Source of the DNA: Amphimedon queenslandica
Taxonomy: Eukaryota; Porifera; Demospongiae; Haplosclerida; Niphatidae
DNA length: 64,000 nucleotides
NCBI RefSeq assembly: GCF_000090795.2
Contig: NW_003546298.1
Coordinates: 33,458-97,457 of the forward strand
Direction: 5' to 3'
Of the stretch, positions 37,023-48,779 are shown piece after piece. Every line of letters begins with the position of its first letter. Position 1 is the stretch's first letter. Under the pieces are notes generated by a model. That model ran no database searches. It saw only the letters and a program-made list of their open reading frames with translations, and was not told the DNA's origin. Both the position numbers and the translations under genes were made by a program.

Positions 37023-40000
37023 ATGATTGATATATGCCAGTGGAGAGCTATAATAGGTTCTTGGAGCTGTTCCCAGTTGTCACAACCCCATGGCTGTGCT
37101 GCTGGTAGCAGCACCTACTGTAAAGCCAAAGAAGCCAGTGGAACATCTCGTTCCAGATCTATATTCGTTTTATCTATTTTCACGGCCTCGATTTTCACAT
37201 GTTTCATTCTGATTGCTCTCCTACTCTTAATATCAGGAGATGTGGAACTTAATCCTGGACCTACTCTTACAGGTAAACTTACTGCTTATAACTCTGTAAT
37301 GCAATTATATATATTTTTTGTACACAGACAAACCAACGAAAGATGAGTTGGTTGAGTTATTGAGTAGCTCAAAGTTCACTGCTGGTACTTGGGAACAGTT
37401 TGTTTGTTATCTTCCTAACGTGACACAAGATGTCATTGTTGGTATTAAGCAGAACGTGGAGGAGAATGAAGCCGGTCCTTTTAATTGCATTGATGCTGTA
37501 GCTCAATGTTGCCATAGTAATCCTCATTTAACATGGAGAAATATCTGTATTGCTCTATTGAGTTCCAATGAAGTTACTTTAGCACGACAAATCTTTGAAA
37601 AACATTCTAGTAAGATTTTATTTATAATAAGATTTATTAATAGAATTAATTTTCATTTCATATCAGAAACAGGTAAAAGCACATGTAAAACAATAAAGGA
37701 TGTATTGAGAAGTCGCTATTGCACATTAAAAGAAGCCACAGAAAATTGCCTCCAAAAAATAGCTGACAAAATGTACAGTGAAGGTCTAATTAATAGAGAA
37801 GTTCGAAACATGCCTACCTTTGAAAAAATAGAACTTGATTTTTTGTCGCTGATTTCTGTGCACACAGAAGATGTTTCTATACTTGAAGAAAAATGTCAGT
37901 TATTTTTATTGTGTCTTGCCATTGCAGAAGGACCAGCTAGAGAGGAAGCACTTGCTCTTGCTGAAGATTGGCAACAGGAGGTGTTCAAAAGCCATCATGT
38001 ATCATTTACACTGCTGTTATGCAAGAAAATGAAGCTTTCATCTGCTACAGAAATTGAGTTCAGCTCTGATCATGCGATATCCTTACAGTTTCAGAATCTC
38101 CTCAAGAAGTTTCCAGGACTAGTTAGAGATATTAGAAAGTTTTATGCAAGCAGTAAAGAATATGATGTGATTGATATTGCCCGTTGGATAGAAGAAAGTT
38201 ATGAAGTGACTGGTCTTGTTCATGATGGTACAACAGTCGACGAAATTTTTAATGTTTTGCAACCTCATTATAACTTTTTGTGTATTGACCCGTTGTCTGA
38301 TCTTATGGAAGAGTATCCTATCAATGATCAGAATGTGTTGTTAAAGTATTGTCAATATACCGAATGTTTAGAAAGTTTTACAGATTCTGCTAAGATAAGT
38401 GAAGTGATGACTAGTATTGAAGCTGCGTTGACTGAAGAGGATTCTAAAACTGATCCTAAAGTTGTTTTGAAGCTTTCAGGAAAGTGGACAGATAGAGCCA
38501 TAAAAAATCTACAAAAACTATTGGAACACTTTTTTCCTGAAGAAGCAAAGTATCTTACAATCAAGAAAATACGAACAGGATCAATAGAGATTCATTTTTT
38601 GGCTGCGTCTTATAAAGTCATTCGTTCTCTAATTCCCAAAGCACAAGATAAAGTTTAGTTCATGCATCATTTTGGTATATTTAAACTTACCATTAACAAT
38701 CAAACCATCATTGATGAGGTTGAAGACTATGCTAAATTTTGTTTCGAGGAGTCATTACTACATGCTATTGGTAGTATTGACCAAGATGAAGAATATGAGA
38801 AAATAGTCTTATTACTTTTGCAATTTGACTTGAATATTAATTATCAAAACAGTTCAGGATTCACTGCATTAATGATTGCTTCTGGAATTAAACATCTTAA
38901 GGTTGTGGACCTCTTGTTGAGTAAGAGCCCAGATATTAACATTCAAAATAGTAAAGGAATTACTGCTTTGATGATTGCTTCAGAATCTCGTTTTGGGAGT
39001 TTTCAAGTTGTTAAGCTCTTGCTAAGAAAAGGTCTCAATATTAATGTTCAAGAATATAAAGGATGGACTGCCTTGATGTTTGCTTGTCAAGATGGTTGCT
39101 ATGATGTGGTTGAGCTGTTACTTAGTAAAAATCCAGATGTAGATGTTCAAAGTAATAATGGAGAAACTTCACTGATGGTTGCTTGTGATAATGGACACAG
39201 CCAAGTTGTTGAACTTTTACTGAGTAAAAATGCAGATATTAGCATTGCTACAAATTACAGCTGGACAGCATTGATGTTGAGTTGTTGTAAAGGTTATCAC
39301 ATAATCGTGGACCTATTACTTAAGAGAAATGCTGATATTAGTATTAAAGACAAAGAAGGATGGAATGCTCTTAATCTTGCTTGTTATCATGGGCATTACC
39401 AGGTCGTTGAAGTGTTACTCAGTAACATGAGAGCTATTGATGATCAAGATAACAATAGATGTAATATTCTTATAAACGCTCAGACCCAAGATGGATGGAC
39501 TTCTTTGATGCTTGCTTGTCACAGTGGACATCATCAAATTGTGGAGCTTCTACTAAATGCTGACCCAGATATTAACATTCCAGAAAATGTAAGAGGCTGG
39601 ACTGCTTTGATGATTGCTTGTGCCAATGGGCACTATCAGGTAGTTAACCTTTTATTGAGTAAGCAACCAAATATTAACAAGCAAGATAGGGATGGATGGA
39701 CTGCTTTGATGCTTGCTTGCAACAATGGTCATTTTAGTGTTGTTGAACTTCTGCTAAATGAAGATATTGATCTTAGGATCAAGCACAATGATGGAAGAAT
39801 GGCACTTGCATTTGTCTTACAAAAAGGCTGTGAAACACCAAATTATTTGAATATTATGGAGCAATTACTTGATAATCATCCTAGTCACATGCACCAAATC
39901 AAAAATGTCACTGTTCATTCAGTAGTACTAGCAGCTATTTATTGTAATCCTGATGCTGTGGAAATCATCATGAAGAAATGTGAAGTCTCCCAGGAGCATT

Positions 40001-40572
40001 ACAGAGATGCTTTTGTAGCTGCTTGTTATAGTGGTGGCTCTTCAGTGATGATCTTGTTATCAAACAAAATACTGAGCTCAAGTAATGTGAGAGAGCTACT
40101 GTTAGCTGCTGCTGGAGGAGATCTAGGATTATTAGTTAGTATGTTATTTGAAGTTGGCATGAGTCCAGATACTCCATTAGCAGGTGGTATAACTCCATTG
40201 ATGATAGCAGCTTCATGTGGACACATTGAAATTGTCGAGACACTGATACAAGCCGGAGCTGATGTCAGAAAAATTGATGATAATGGTTTAATGGTACTAG
40301 ACATACTGCTTAACAAGGAGGAGAGTTTTCTCAAAACTGCTATTGTAGACTTGATAATTTCTACTAACAAACCAATTTCTGCTACTCAACATCAACCTGT
40401 ATCTGCCTCAAAAAGTGATATATCAAGAAATATCAGTTTGATACGATCAATACCTTACCCTGAAGAAAATCCAGTTCAGTTCTGTTCAGAATTATTAATG
40501 AGTGCAGCATATAGGAAATCAGATAATGAAGATACTGCTGAAGATACACAGAATATTAGACTCAATTACTGA
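37023..40572 (+). CDS. 2A-like leader / death-like domain / ankyrin-repeat protein with in-frame TAG
   Basis: Exon 1 (37023-37272) encodes 83 codons: a hydrophobic segment at residues 46-70, directly followed by GDVELNPGP (residues 72-80). A 55-nt intron leads to 37328; a 57-nt in-frame intron (37610-37666) leads to the last exon. Residues about 85-175 (ELLSSSKFTAGTWEQF ... LTWRNICIALLS) have death-domain-like helices. A helical region of unknown type ends near 38650. A TAG at 38656-38658 interrupts the frame, which otherwise stays open to 40572. The rest has about ten ankyrin repeats of the type GWTALMLAC..GH..VVELLL, with a final ITPLMIAASCGHIEIVETL. The layout resembles invertebrate innate-immune adaptors. 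The decayed copy at 46.7 kb has CAG where this one has TAG, so the stop is probably a recent C-to-T change, an allele or a sequencing error. Confidence 0.75.
37236..37262 (+). other. 2A-like ribosome-skipping motif GDVELNPGP
   Basis: The codons encode GDVELNPGP, fitting the 2A consensus D(V/I)ExNPGP; skipping would fall between Gly79 and Pro80. It follows a long hydrophobic stretch (residues 46-70). Such motifs have been reported in cellular genes of invertebrates, notably at N-termini of sea-urchin NLR-type proteins and in non-LTR retrotransposons (recalled, not searched). Expected products are a leader peptide and a death-ankyrin protein starting with Pro, or an uncleaved, membrane-targeted form. 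Confidence 0.85.
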
Positions 40573-41840
40573 GAGCATAATATTTTTAGTTCTATTTTTT
40601 TGTGATTAATAACCTTTTTAGTATACCATTTGTAACAGAGCAAAATGGAGTAGATACAAAGAAAGATAGACTTTTCAACACATGAGAATTAGAAATACAC
40701 CAGCTGAAAAAATTAAAATTTGGAGCCTAGTATACCCTTGTATACAAGGTACACTATTAAATCACATGAATATTATTGAGTTATACACATCTATACACAA
40801 CCCTAAACTGTGTATCAATTGGAATTATTTCCACAGCTCAATATTTATTTTTAGAATTTGAAATTTTCTTTCAGATTTTTTTATTTATATGGCTGTACTA
40901 AGTTCTGCCTGGAAGTCAATTACAATTGTAAAATAATGCATATATTAATACTTCAACTGATCAATTGATTGTAAAGTTCATTTAAATTCAAGAGACTTTT
41001 TTGGCAGTAGAATGTACATTTTGAGCTGCATTATAGTACATGGTATTTAAATTGGCTAAGAGAAATTCTTCATTTGCCAGGATGTTACTGTACCATTTGT
41101 TCATTGTTTTTGTGGCACATGTGACTGAGCTGTTTTTGATAAAACTAAAATAATTTTGGAGGAAACAATCATTGCTTCAGATGGTCTGCTTGCAGGCAGG
41201 CTTTGTTGTTGTTGTTTTTACAGATGGTTTATGATTATGCCAGCTGCTCAAAAAGTAATATAAACATTATCAAAAGTGGACATTCTTGACATTATTTGTG
41301 ACTGGATCCTTGAATCACACATACGGTACAATCATAATTTCTAAACCGTACTCACAAATATACTGAGAGTTAAACTGCAAGATATTGTACCTGTAATTAA
41401 AGTTACTAGCTTATTGATGGATAATAATATAACTAAAAGCAGGAGTAACAGAAAGGGTTATTTCAAAATTTAGGCATGTATGCTATAAGCAGCCATGTTT
41501 GCCACCTTTGATCTTTTAAGGCAGCATGTTGTTTGGCACAACAAGGCATCAACAAATTAAGGTAGCATGGGAAAATGTTAAAAGCAACATAATGCCTGTA
41601 TGTTGGGTTTTAAAGCTATATGTATCATGCAAAGATAATTTCTATTTGCCATTCTGTGTTTTTCATTATCTAGTTGAAATTAACTAAAGCTACTGCTCAT
41701 TTATTTGAAATATTGACAAGCTATATTGACAAAGTAAAAACATAAATGAATTAGCAACTGCACATAATCATAATCATGAAATGGTATGCTAATATCACAC
41801 CCACTCTCTTTTATATACATACATCACATGATGATGTCTA
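40573..41840. other. Intergenic between ankyrin and lipid-transfer genes
   Basis: AT-rich. The first 270 bp (to about 40840) are repeated next to the decayed ankyrin copy (about 47330-47600), showing that the 3' flank was duplicated with the gene. No coding region or TIR element was recognised in the remainder. Confidence 0.5.
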
Positions 41841-41847
41841 TATAAAG
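41841..41847 (+). promoter_or_regulatory. TATA box upstream of the lipid-transfer gene
   Basis: TATAAAG lies within TCTATATAAAGAG, 52-58 bp before the ATG at 41899. With transcription starting about 30 bp downstream, this leaves a 5' UTR of about 25 nt. Confidence 0.5.
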
Positions 41848-41898
41848 AGAACATGTGAATTATATTTTTTGTCTGGACACTAATATCCTCCAAGAAAT

Positions 41899-44800
41899 AT
41901 GCAAAGGATTGTATTGGTAGTTCTTACTCTTTTTCTTGTTTTTATAACCAGTAATGGTGCTGCTGTCAGTGAAGTCTACAAGAAGATTAGTCATTGCAGT
42001 GTAAGGACTTATATTCTATTGTGAGAACTCATTTTTCCTTTATGCAATAGAATGGTAACAGCTGCTCCTATGATTACAGTGTTGTTTCAAGAATAAAGGG
42101 AGGAGAAGAAAATAAAGTCACTGCAACTGTTTACGTATATTGTGAATCATGTCAGTAGTATAGCATATACACATTCAAAATACGAAAATGCTATTGCAAA
42201 TGCATGCAATGTTTCAATATTATTATTGTTTTTTATATTTTAGTTGGTGAATTTAAGAGTGAGCAGGCTGTTCGCTATTGCATTAATATTAAAGACGCTG
42301 TTGCTCAAATTACTAAGCATGAAACTAAAGACACTAGTTCAGAGTAAGTTTTGAGATATTATTGTGTGAGTAAACATCAAGGGATCATTATGCATTATTT
42401 AAAATTAGATAGTAATTGAATGAAATAGACTACTATAATGTACAATTACTGGTATTTAACTGTAATTTAGCAATGTTTCTCCAGTAAAAAACTTGGACAA
42501 ATGGTTCTGTTTTGCTCAAAGTTCAGAAACTGGTAAAATTTTGGGTGTGTTTCATCCTAAGGAAGAAAAAGAATGGATTGTTAATTTTAAGAAGAGCATT
42601 GCCAGCACTTTTCAAGCTAATTATAGAGGAACTCCAGTCACTACTGAAACTGATTCACAATCAAAACACAAGTCACATTACAAGTAAGATACAGTATTGT
42701 TGTTTTGCATTTCTTTACTTTTGTCTACAGGTATTTTTCTGAGGGCAATAAACAGATTCAAGAAAGAAGGATTGACTCTCGTGATGTGTCTGTTTATGCT
42801 GGAAAAGCTTCCATTGAAGATAAAGAAAAGACTCTTTACTTTCATGAGCATGATAAGCTTGAGATAGACAGCGAGAAAAGAATACAATTTTCTGAAGGGA
42901 AGTCAGTCCTTGAGCTTGGAGCAGAGGAAGAAGATAAAGCTACTGCATCAGATACTAATGATAAAGCAGTGCCTCCTCTTGGAGCTATCAGTGATTACAA
43001 GCTTAAGCTGTCTCGCTGCTATAAACCACCAAAGAAAGATGTTATTGAAAAGCTCACTGCTATAATGGCAAGTCATGAGTGTACAGCTGGGGATATTCTG
43101 GCTACTATTAATGAAGGTATAATGATAATTTATTGCTAACCTATCACTGAACATATAAATATAATTGTGCTAGAGTTACGCTAGTTATATTGTATTATTT
43201 TCTTAATTATAGGAATAAGTTATATGATTTTTTTCATTATAGTTGAGGAGGATAGAGAGGCAATGAGCGAGTTAATTGATGAATTACCATCTTTTGATGA
43301 AACCATTAAAAGAATACAGAGAGATACTGAATCGCAAACAACAAGTATATTTACAGTTAGATAGTTAGATTGATTTCTTTTTTGGTGTATAGTACAATTA
43401 ATAGATAAGTGGAGAAAATTATTAGAGCTAGAGTCCAAGAATGGAGCATTACCTGGCACTAAAGCTAAATTACCACAATTACTGCAAAGACTAAATGAGG
43501 TATGTAACTGGCTTGTCTTTAAAATGCCCATGGCTCAAAAATTATTTGTCGGAATCACTTCAAGCATTCTACATCACATAAGGACATCAATATGTATCGA
43601 AAAATTTAATGAAAATTGGGGGTGATTTTAGAGCAATTTTTGGGAAAAAACCATGGGGTAGTTTTATGCTTTTTTCTAAAAATTGGAAAATTTTAAAAAT
43701 GCTCATAACTCAAAAATTATTCGTCTGAATCAGCTCAAACATTTTGCGCCTAGCATAATTAAGGACATCAATATATATTTTAAAATTTAATGTCATTTGG
43801 AGGTGATTTTTGGAAAAAACCAATTTGAAAGACTTCATGCATTTTTTGCTTTTTTTCAAAAAATTTGCTACTTTTTGAAAATTAAAAAATTGATTGGATT
43901 TAGCTAAAAGTTGCTATGCAACAAAAGTACATGTATATGCATGAAAAAAATGTAACACTGCATTATTATATTTTATGTGCATATTCTATAGATTAAAACA
44001 AATAATAATTCAAGCGTTGAAAGGACATTGATATACCATTTATTAAGCTCAGTCAGCAATTTGGAATCACAAAAGGTAGACACACATTTAAATGTATCCA
44101 CATAATACAATAATATTTTCTTTTTCCACTAGGCACTATTGGATATGCTAAAAGCTCACTTAAGCTCAACAGAAGTCACTAGTCTATTGGTTGAGATTGC
44201 TTTAATGCCTTCTGTGCATTCTAGTACTGTTGATTCCCTAATCAGTCAATATGAGTCTTTAAATTCAGATGATTACATTGCTAATCAACTCATACTTTCC
44301 TTGGGTACGCTCGGTCGTCATGCTAATGTGGAAGAGAAGATTGTTAGGTATTTATTAGTAAAATTAACATCTGCTGACACTCCAGAAGAGATTTCTGTTT
44401 TCATTCATGCTCTTGGGAACACAGCTTCTAAGAAAATAATCCCAATTCTTGAGCCATTTATTTCTGATGCTACCTATCAAGCACACACCATTGATGCTTT
44501 GAGAGGAGTCTCAATGGATGATGCAGTAGAAAATGAATTTACCACAGTTGTGTCAGAGTCCCTGCATCCTCAAGTAGTTCTTGAAGTGGTTGAGAGTTTA
44601 ATGTTTCCATTCAAAACTTCCATTTATTCATATAAGATAAAGAAAGAACACATAGTTCGGGAAGAACTAAAGTCTGCACTGATTAAAGCAGGTATCAAAT
44701 ACAATGAGGATGAACTGACAGATTCTCTAAAGCGGTATTTCACTGCTATTAATGATGGGAACTCTGTGAAAATTTTGAAGCAAGGGTTAGAGTCAAGTGA

Positions 44801-46123
44801 TGTTAATATGCATAGCCGTGGAAAGAGAAGCTCTTCCTTCTGGGCCTCTCATTCTGATTCTAATTATAACCTCATTGAATCACTATCTCAGAGAAGGAGT
44901 GACATGAAAACTTATCCTCTAAACAGAGGTTATTTGTGGGCTCAAAAGATAGGATCTTCAAAGGTGTATGCTAATATAGTAGCAGGAGGATTTGGAGGCA
45001 TGGGTTATACTGGTGTCAAACTGTATGCACGAGCAAAACTTAGTCTACATGCCTGGTCAAGTACTTATTCTGGTCTTGATGTGCTATTTTCTTACTTACA
45101 AACTTTTCCTGACAATGAATCAGACAGCACTTTAACTTACAGGCATTACATAAAGATAGTGGGTTATACACTTTTGAATGATTACGACAGCACCACAGAT
45201 AATTACAAGTACACTCGTTCATGGCACAAGTCTGTCCGCGTCTTCAGCACTGGTTACTCTTTCTGGATATACGTAGGTACCTTGCGACTGACTCTTTCTG
45301 GGTACATTGGTGGAACTATGAAATTTCATGCTAATATAGCTCATCTTGAAAATGACTACAATACAACAGGGGCATCACTAGCTCAGCTAACAACTGGACC
45401 TACATTTACTGTTACTGGACAAGCTGAAGCTAATGTCTTGGTGAGAGAAACTAAGAATAAACAAGAGAGAAAGAGAGAGTTTTTTTGCAATCTTTTAATT
45501 TATCTTCCTTTGAGCAGGGGGTATACAAGATAGGATTGAGTGTCTCAGCTAATATTGGCTATCACATAACACCAAAGGCATCGACCACAGTCTGTGATAC
45601 ACCTCCTAAAGGAGATGCTAATGCTTGCTTTGAGGTATATGGAACTAATAGTGGAGGAATCTCTCTTGGAGCTTATTGGAAAAAGAGAAGTATAAGATGT
45701 TACTGGAAATGGGGACCACGGTGCAGTGTAAGTACATTCAGTTTTAACATGCATTAATTAACAAAGGTGACAGACTAGCAGACACTTGAATTTCCTGAAA
45801 GGTCATAAATTCTTACCCTTTATTAAACCATTTTGATATGATTGTTCCTACTAGTATTAGACATTAATTATCCATAACACTTTTTGCCATAACTATATAC
45901 CCCATCATTTTATATTTACAATGATGAATGATCAACAAACATACCCTGCCTCAACCCATTAAAAAGGAGAGACAATGTATGGATTTAAGTGGCCTAAGCT
46001 GTTTTCATGTCATTTTATCACATGTAGATTTATTGGTCTGGAAGAAAAAGATTCTCTCCACTCTCACGCTCATGGAACCTGAACAGTGGGAGGACGAAGC
46101 TGTATAGTCTAGTTATTGCATGA
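41899..46123 (+). CDS. Secreted vitellogenin/MTP-type large lipid transfer protein
   Basis: Eleven exons join in phase to 936 codons: 41899-42000, 42051-42150, 42244-42343, 42471-42683, 42731-43116, 43243-43344, 43393-43499, 43992-44075, 44133-45440, 45518-45727 and 46028-46123. The signal peptide is MQRIVLVVLTLFLVFITSNG. The N-terminal part has the vitellogenin beta-barrel pattern, including EWIVNFKKSIASTFQANY. The large exon starts with the helical domain (ANQLILSLGTLGRHANVEEK, ISVFIHALGNTASKKIIPIL), as in vitellogenin, apolipophorin and MTP. A dibasic site RGKRSS follows, then a beta-rich region with aromatic and Cys-containing strands ending RTKLYSLVIA. The length (935) is close to MTP; no vWD domain or poly-Ser tract is seen. 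The family normally binds and moves lipid. Secretion and the furin-like site suggest an extracellular, processed carrier rather than an ER-resident MTP. AATAAA follows at 46204. Confidence 0.85.
43515..43960. repeat. Dispersed repeat in intron 7 of the lipid-transfer gene
   Basis: Two tandem modules share 'ATGCYCATRRCTCAAAAATTATT' wording (about 43525 and 43700). They match the repeat at 18.87-19.14 kb ('GAATCACTTCAAGC', 'CATAAGGACATCAAT'). AT-rich and non-coding; it accounts for the unusual length of this intron. Confidence 0.6.
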
Positions 46124-46203
46124 TATGTGAATGCTATGGCAAACATTTTTTAAATGTTCTTTGCAATGGGAATCTGATTGGATCACCACACTGTGTCTGC
46201 AAG

Positions 46204-46209
46204 AATAAA
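46204..46209 (+). terminator. Polyadenylation signal AATAAA
   Basis: AATAAA lies 81 nt after the lipid-transfer gene stop codon. Confidence 0.55.
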
Positions 46210-46274
46210 TGAAGTCATGCACACTCAGATATGTGATAATAGACAAATAGGTTTAGGTATTAGACATTGTTATT

Positions 46275-46372
46275 TTTCAATAGTTTAGATTTAATTCAAC
46301 TTTTTAATAGTTTGGCATTTTTAATAGTTTAACGTTTTTAATAGTTTACCATTTTTAATAGTTTAACATTTT
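46275..46372. repeat. Short tandem repeat, about 20-bp unit
   Basis: 'TTTTTAATAGTTTA' with a variable tail recurs about five times in a row, just before the start of the ankyrin pseudogene. It marks the junction of the duplicated segment. Confidence 0.8.
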
Positions 46373-47600
46373 TCAACCTCATTATAACTTTTTCTGTATT
46401 GATTCTGATCTTATGGAAGAATGCCCCATCAATGATCAGAATGTGTTGTTAAAGTATTGTTCATATGCTTAGAAAGTTTTGCAGATTCTGCTAAGATTAA
46501 AGTAATGACTAGTATTGAAGCTGTGTTGACTAAAGAGGGTTCTAAAACTGATCCTGAAGTTGCTTTGAAGCTTTTGGGAAAGTGGACAAATAGAACCATG
46601 AAAAATCTTTTAAAAATTAATAGAACACTTTTTTCCTGAAGAAGCAAAGTACTTTACAATTAAAAAGTATAAATATTATCAATAGAAATTAATTTTCTGG
46701 CTACCTCCTTTAATTGCTAAAGCTCAGTTCATGCATCATTTTGGTAGCAGCTACTTCAAAGTAATAATGGAGAAACTGCACTGATGGTTGCTTGCAATAA
46801 TCAACATTGTCAAGTTGTTGAATTTTTACTTAGTAAAAATCCTGATATTAATATTTGTACAAATTATGGCTGGACAGCTTTGATGTTAAGTTGCTCTAAA
46901 GGTTATCATATAATTGTGGACCTTTTACTTAAAATGAATGCTGATATTAGTATTAAAGACAAAGATGAATGGAATGCTTTTAACCTTGCTTGTTATCATG
47001 GACATTACCAGGTTGTTGAAGTGTTACTCAGTCACATCAGAGCTATTGATGATCAAGATAACAATGAACGTAATATTCCAATGAACACTCAGACCCAAAA
47101 TGGATGGACTTCTTTGATGCTTGCTTGTCACAGTGGACATCATCAACTTGTGGAGCTCCTACTAAATGCTGAACCAGATATTAACATTCCAGAAAATGTA
47201 AGGGGGTTTTTGAAGAAAATCCAGTTCCACAATCCATTCAGAATTATTGAGTGCTGCATATAGGAAATCAGGTAATGGAGATAAAGATTACACTCAAGAT
47301 ACACAGAATGTTAGACACAATTACTGAGAGCATAACATTTCTAGTTTTAATTTTTTGTGATCAATGACCTTTTTATTATACCATTTTTAAAGTCAAATGG
47401 AGCAGATAGGAAGAGTAATAGCTAGCAGACTTGTTCATACACGAGAATTAGTAATACATGTACCTGCTAAAAAATTAAATTTGGAGCTCCTAACCATGAT
47501 TGGCTATATACCCTTTTACACAAGGTGCACTATTGAATCATTTAGTGTCATTGAGTTATACACATAATATGCACAACCCTAAACTGTCTGTTAATTAGAA
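46372..47600 (+). pseudogene. Decayed copy of the 37-40.6 kb ankyrin gene
   Basis: The order of homology is: 46372-46740 to about 38263-38675 (helical region, with frameshifts and small deletions); then a jump of about 470 bp; 46765-47200 to about 39150-39590 (ankyrin repeats, open frame at 46784-47263); then a jump of about 870 bp; 47210-47600 to about 40460-40840 (C-terminus and 3' flank). Two internal deletions and several frame breaks make it non-functional. It keeps CAG (in GCTCAGTTCATGCATC) where the main gene has TAG. The 5' part, including the 2A leader, is missing. Confidence 0.85.
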
Positions 47601-47639
47601 TTATTTAAACAATATCATGAATAGTTCCCTTTGATGTTT

Positions 47640-47960
47640 ATGTGTTAATGAGCAATTAAAATGGTATAACCTCCCTGGTCCAATGTAACCAAAAAATTCA
47701 TTTTGAACATAGTTGAAATTATTTTGCAAGGAAACATTAAATCAGCAATTATTGTCAGCTGCCAGACGGTGATCTCTATCAGCACGTGGCTTCTTAACTC
47801 TTCTGGATTGAGTGCTAGCTCTTCCTCGACAGGCACTTCTATGAGCTCTTTTGGTCAGTCTTCTTCTAGCAAACCTCACTTCTCTCTCTTTAGGAGTCTC
47901 AGTGTCCCTATGAGCTCTGGATTTACTGCCAACAATTGCAGCCATGAGTGTATCCTGACC
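47640..47960 (-). other. Inserted segment with a short Arg-rich open frame
   Basis: This segment interrupts homology between the pseudogenes and the intact locus. On the minus strand 47945-47742 reads a 67-residue frame starting MAAIVGSKSRAHRDTETPKE, very rich in Arg, with an ETPxxRxxRxxRR pattern of the kind seen in N-terminal regions of transposon-associated proteins. It is probably an element fragment; the family is not identified. Confidence 0.35.
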
Positions 47961-47979
47961 TACAATACCTCTTTTCCAT

Positions 47980-48770
47980 TAAATGTACAAAAATATGGTT
48001 ATGCTTAGCTCCTGTAACACTGTAAGTGTCTGAAAATTAGCATTGGATTATGCATGTACACATACATCTAAAATAGTTTTTTTAATGGTGTGGCACAATC
48101 TTAATGATTGCATTTTATATACAGTGACTTATCCATGCAACAAATGTGCTCAACTTATTATCCAGTCTTTTATGAGTTGTGTCTATTACACGAATACCGT
48201 AGATCAGGAAATTAGTGTGGAACAAAATTTTTGTGTTTTAAAGTTGTGCTGTGATTTAATTTTTACTAAATAAGACTATGTTATGTATTATTGAATGTGG
48301 CATGTAATTATATGGGTAATCTAATTTTTGCAAAATTCTAATCCAGTAAAATTAAAATCACAGTAAAAATTTCTAGATAGACGGTAATTAAGTGGCAGTG
48401 CGATGGCTCAGAGACCTCTCACAAACTGGGATATCATGCCAATGGGTCAATCCCTCTAATTAGTGTTTTAAATATTGCTGTTGTGTAGAGAGTATCTTCC
48501 AATAAATGACATTGACATGGATTTTAAAAGAATGCATCCAGCTCTTTTTGATGGGTCAAGTGCTTCATCAAAACTATAGTAATAGTATTAATTAAAACCC
48601 TAATTGACTTATTATTTATTTTGCTATTTGTAGACTAGAAAATCTGGTGAGACTACCTTTTCAATTTTAAGCATTAATTGTATAGAAATTATATTGCATG
48701 CAATTTTACATTATTTTTAATTTATTTCTGGTTTGGTATAGTTTACATTGCAACATTTGCATTATACGGT
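47980..48770 (+). pseudogene. Decayed copy of the dCMP-deaminase-like gene (exons 3-4)
   Basis: 48102-48195 and 48388-48480 match exon 3 (LNDCILYTVTYPCNKCAQLIIQ is still readable) and 48485-48580 matches exon 4. Flanks match too: 47985-48100 to about 35765-35885, and 48620-48770 to about 36300-36430. The start of exon 3, including the HAI/HAE region, is deleted, the deaminase C-terminus is out of frame, and a 188-bp TIR element splits the exon. Confidence 0.85.
48197..48384. mobile_element. MITE inserted in the deaminase pseudogene
   Basis: Ends CCGTAGATCAGGAAATT and AATTTCTAGATAGACGG are imperfect inverted repeats, flanked by TA on both sides (48195-48196 and 48385-48386). The intact gene runs uninterrupted across the site (CATGAACAAGTGGCAG at about 36009), so the insertion and its TA duplication can be read directly. 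Confidence 0.8.
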
Positions 48771-48779
48771 ACATATAAC

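Noticed and set aside
37236-37262. Viral insertion as the source of the 2A motif
   Set aside because: No viral gene surrounds it; the exon splices in phase to a cellular-type protein and 2A-like motifs are known in animal genes.
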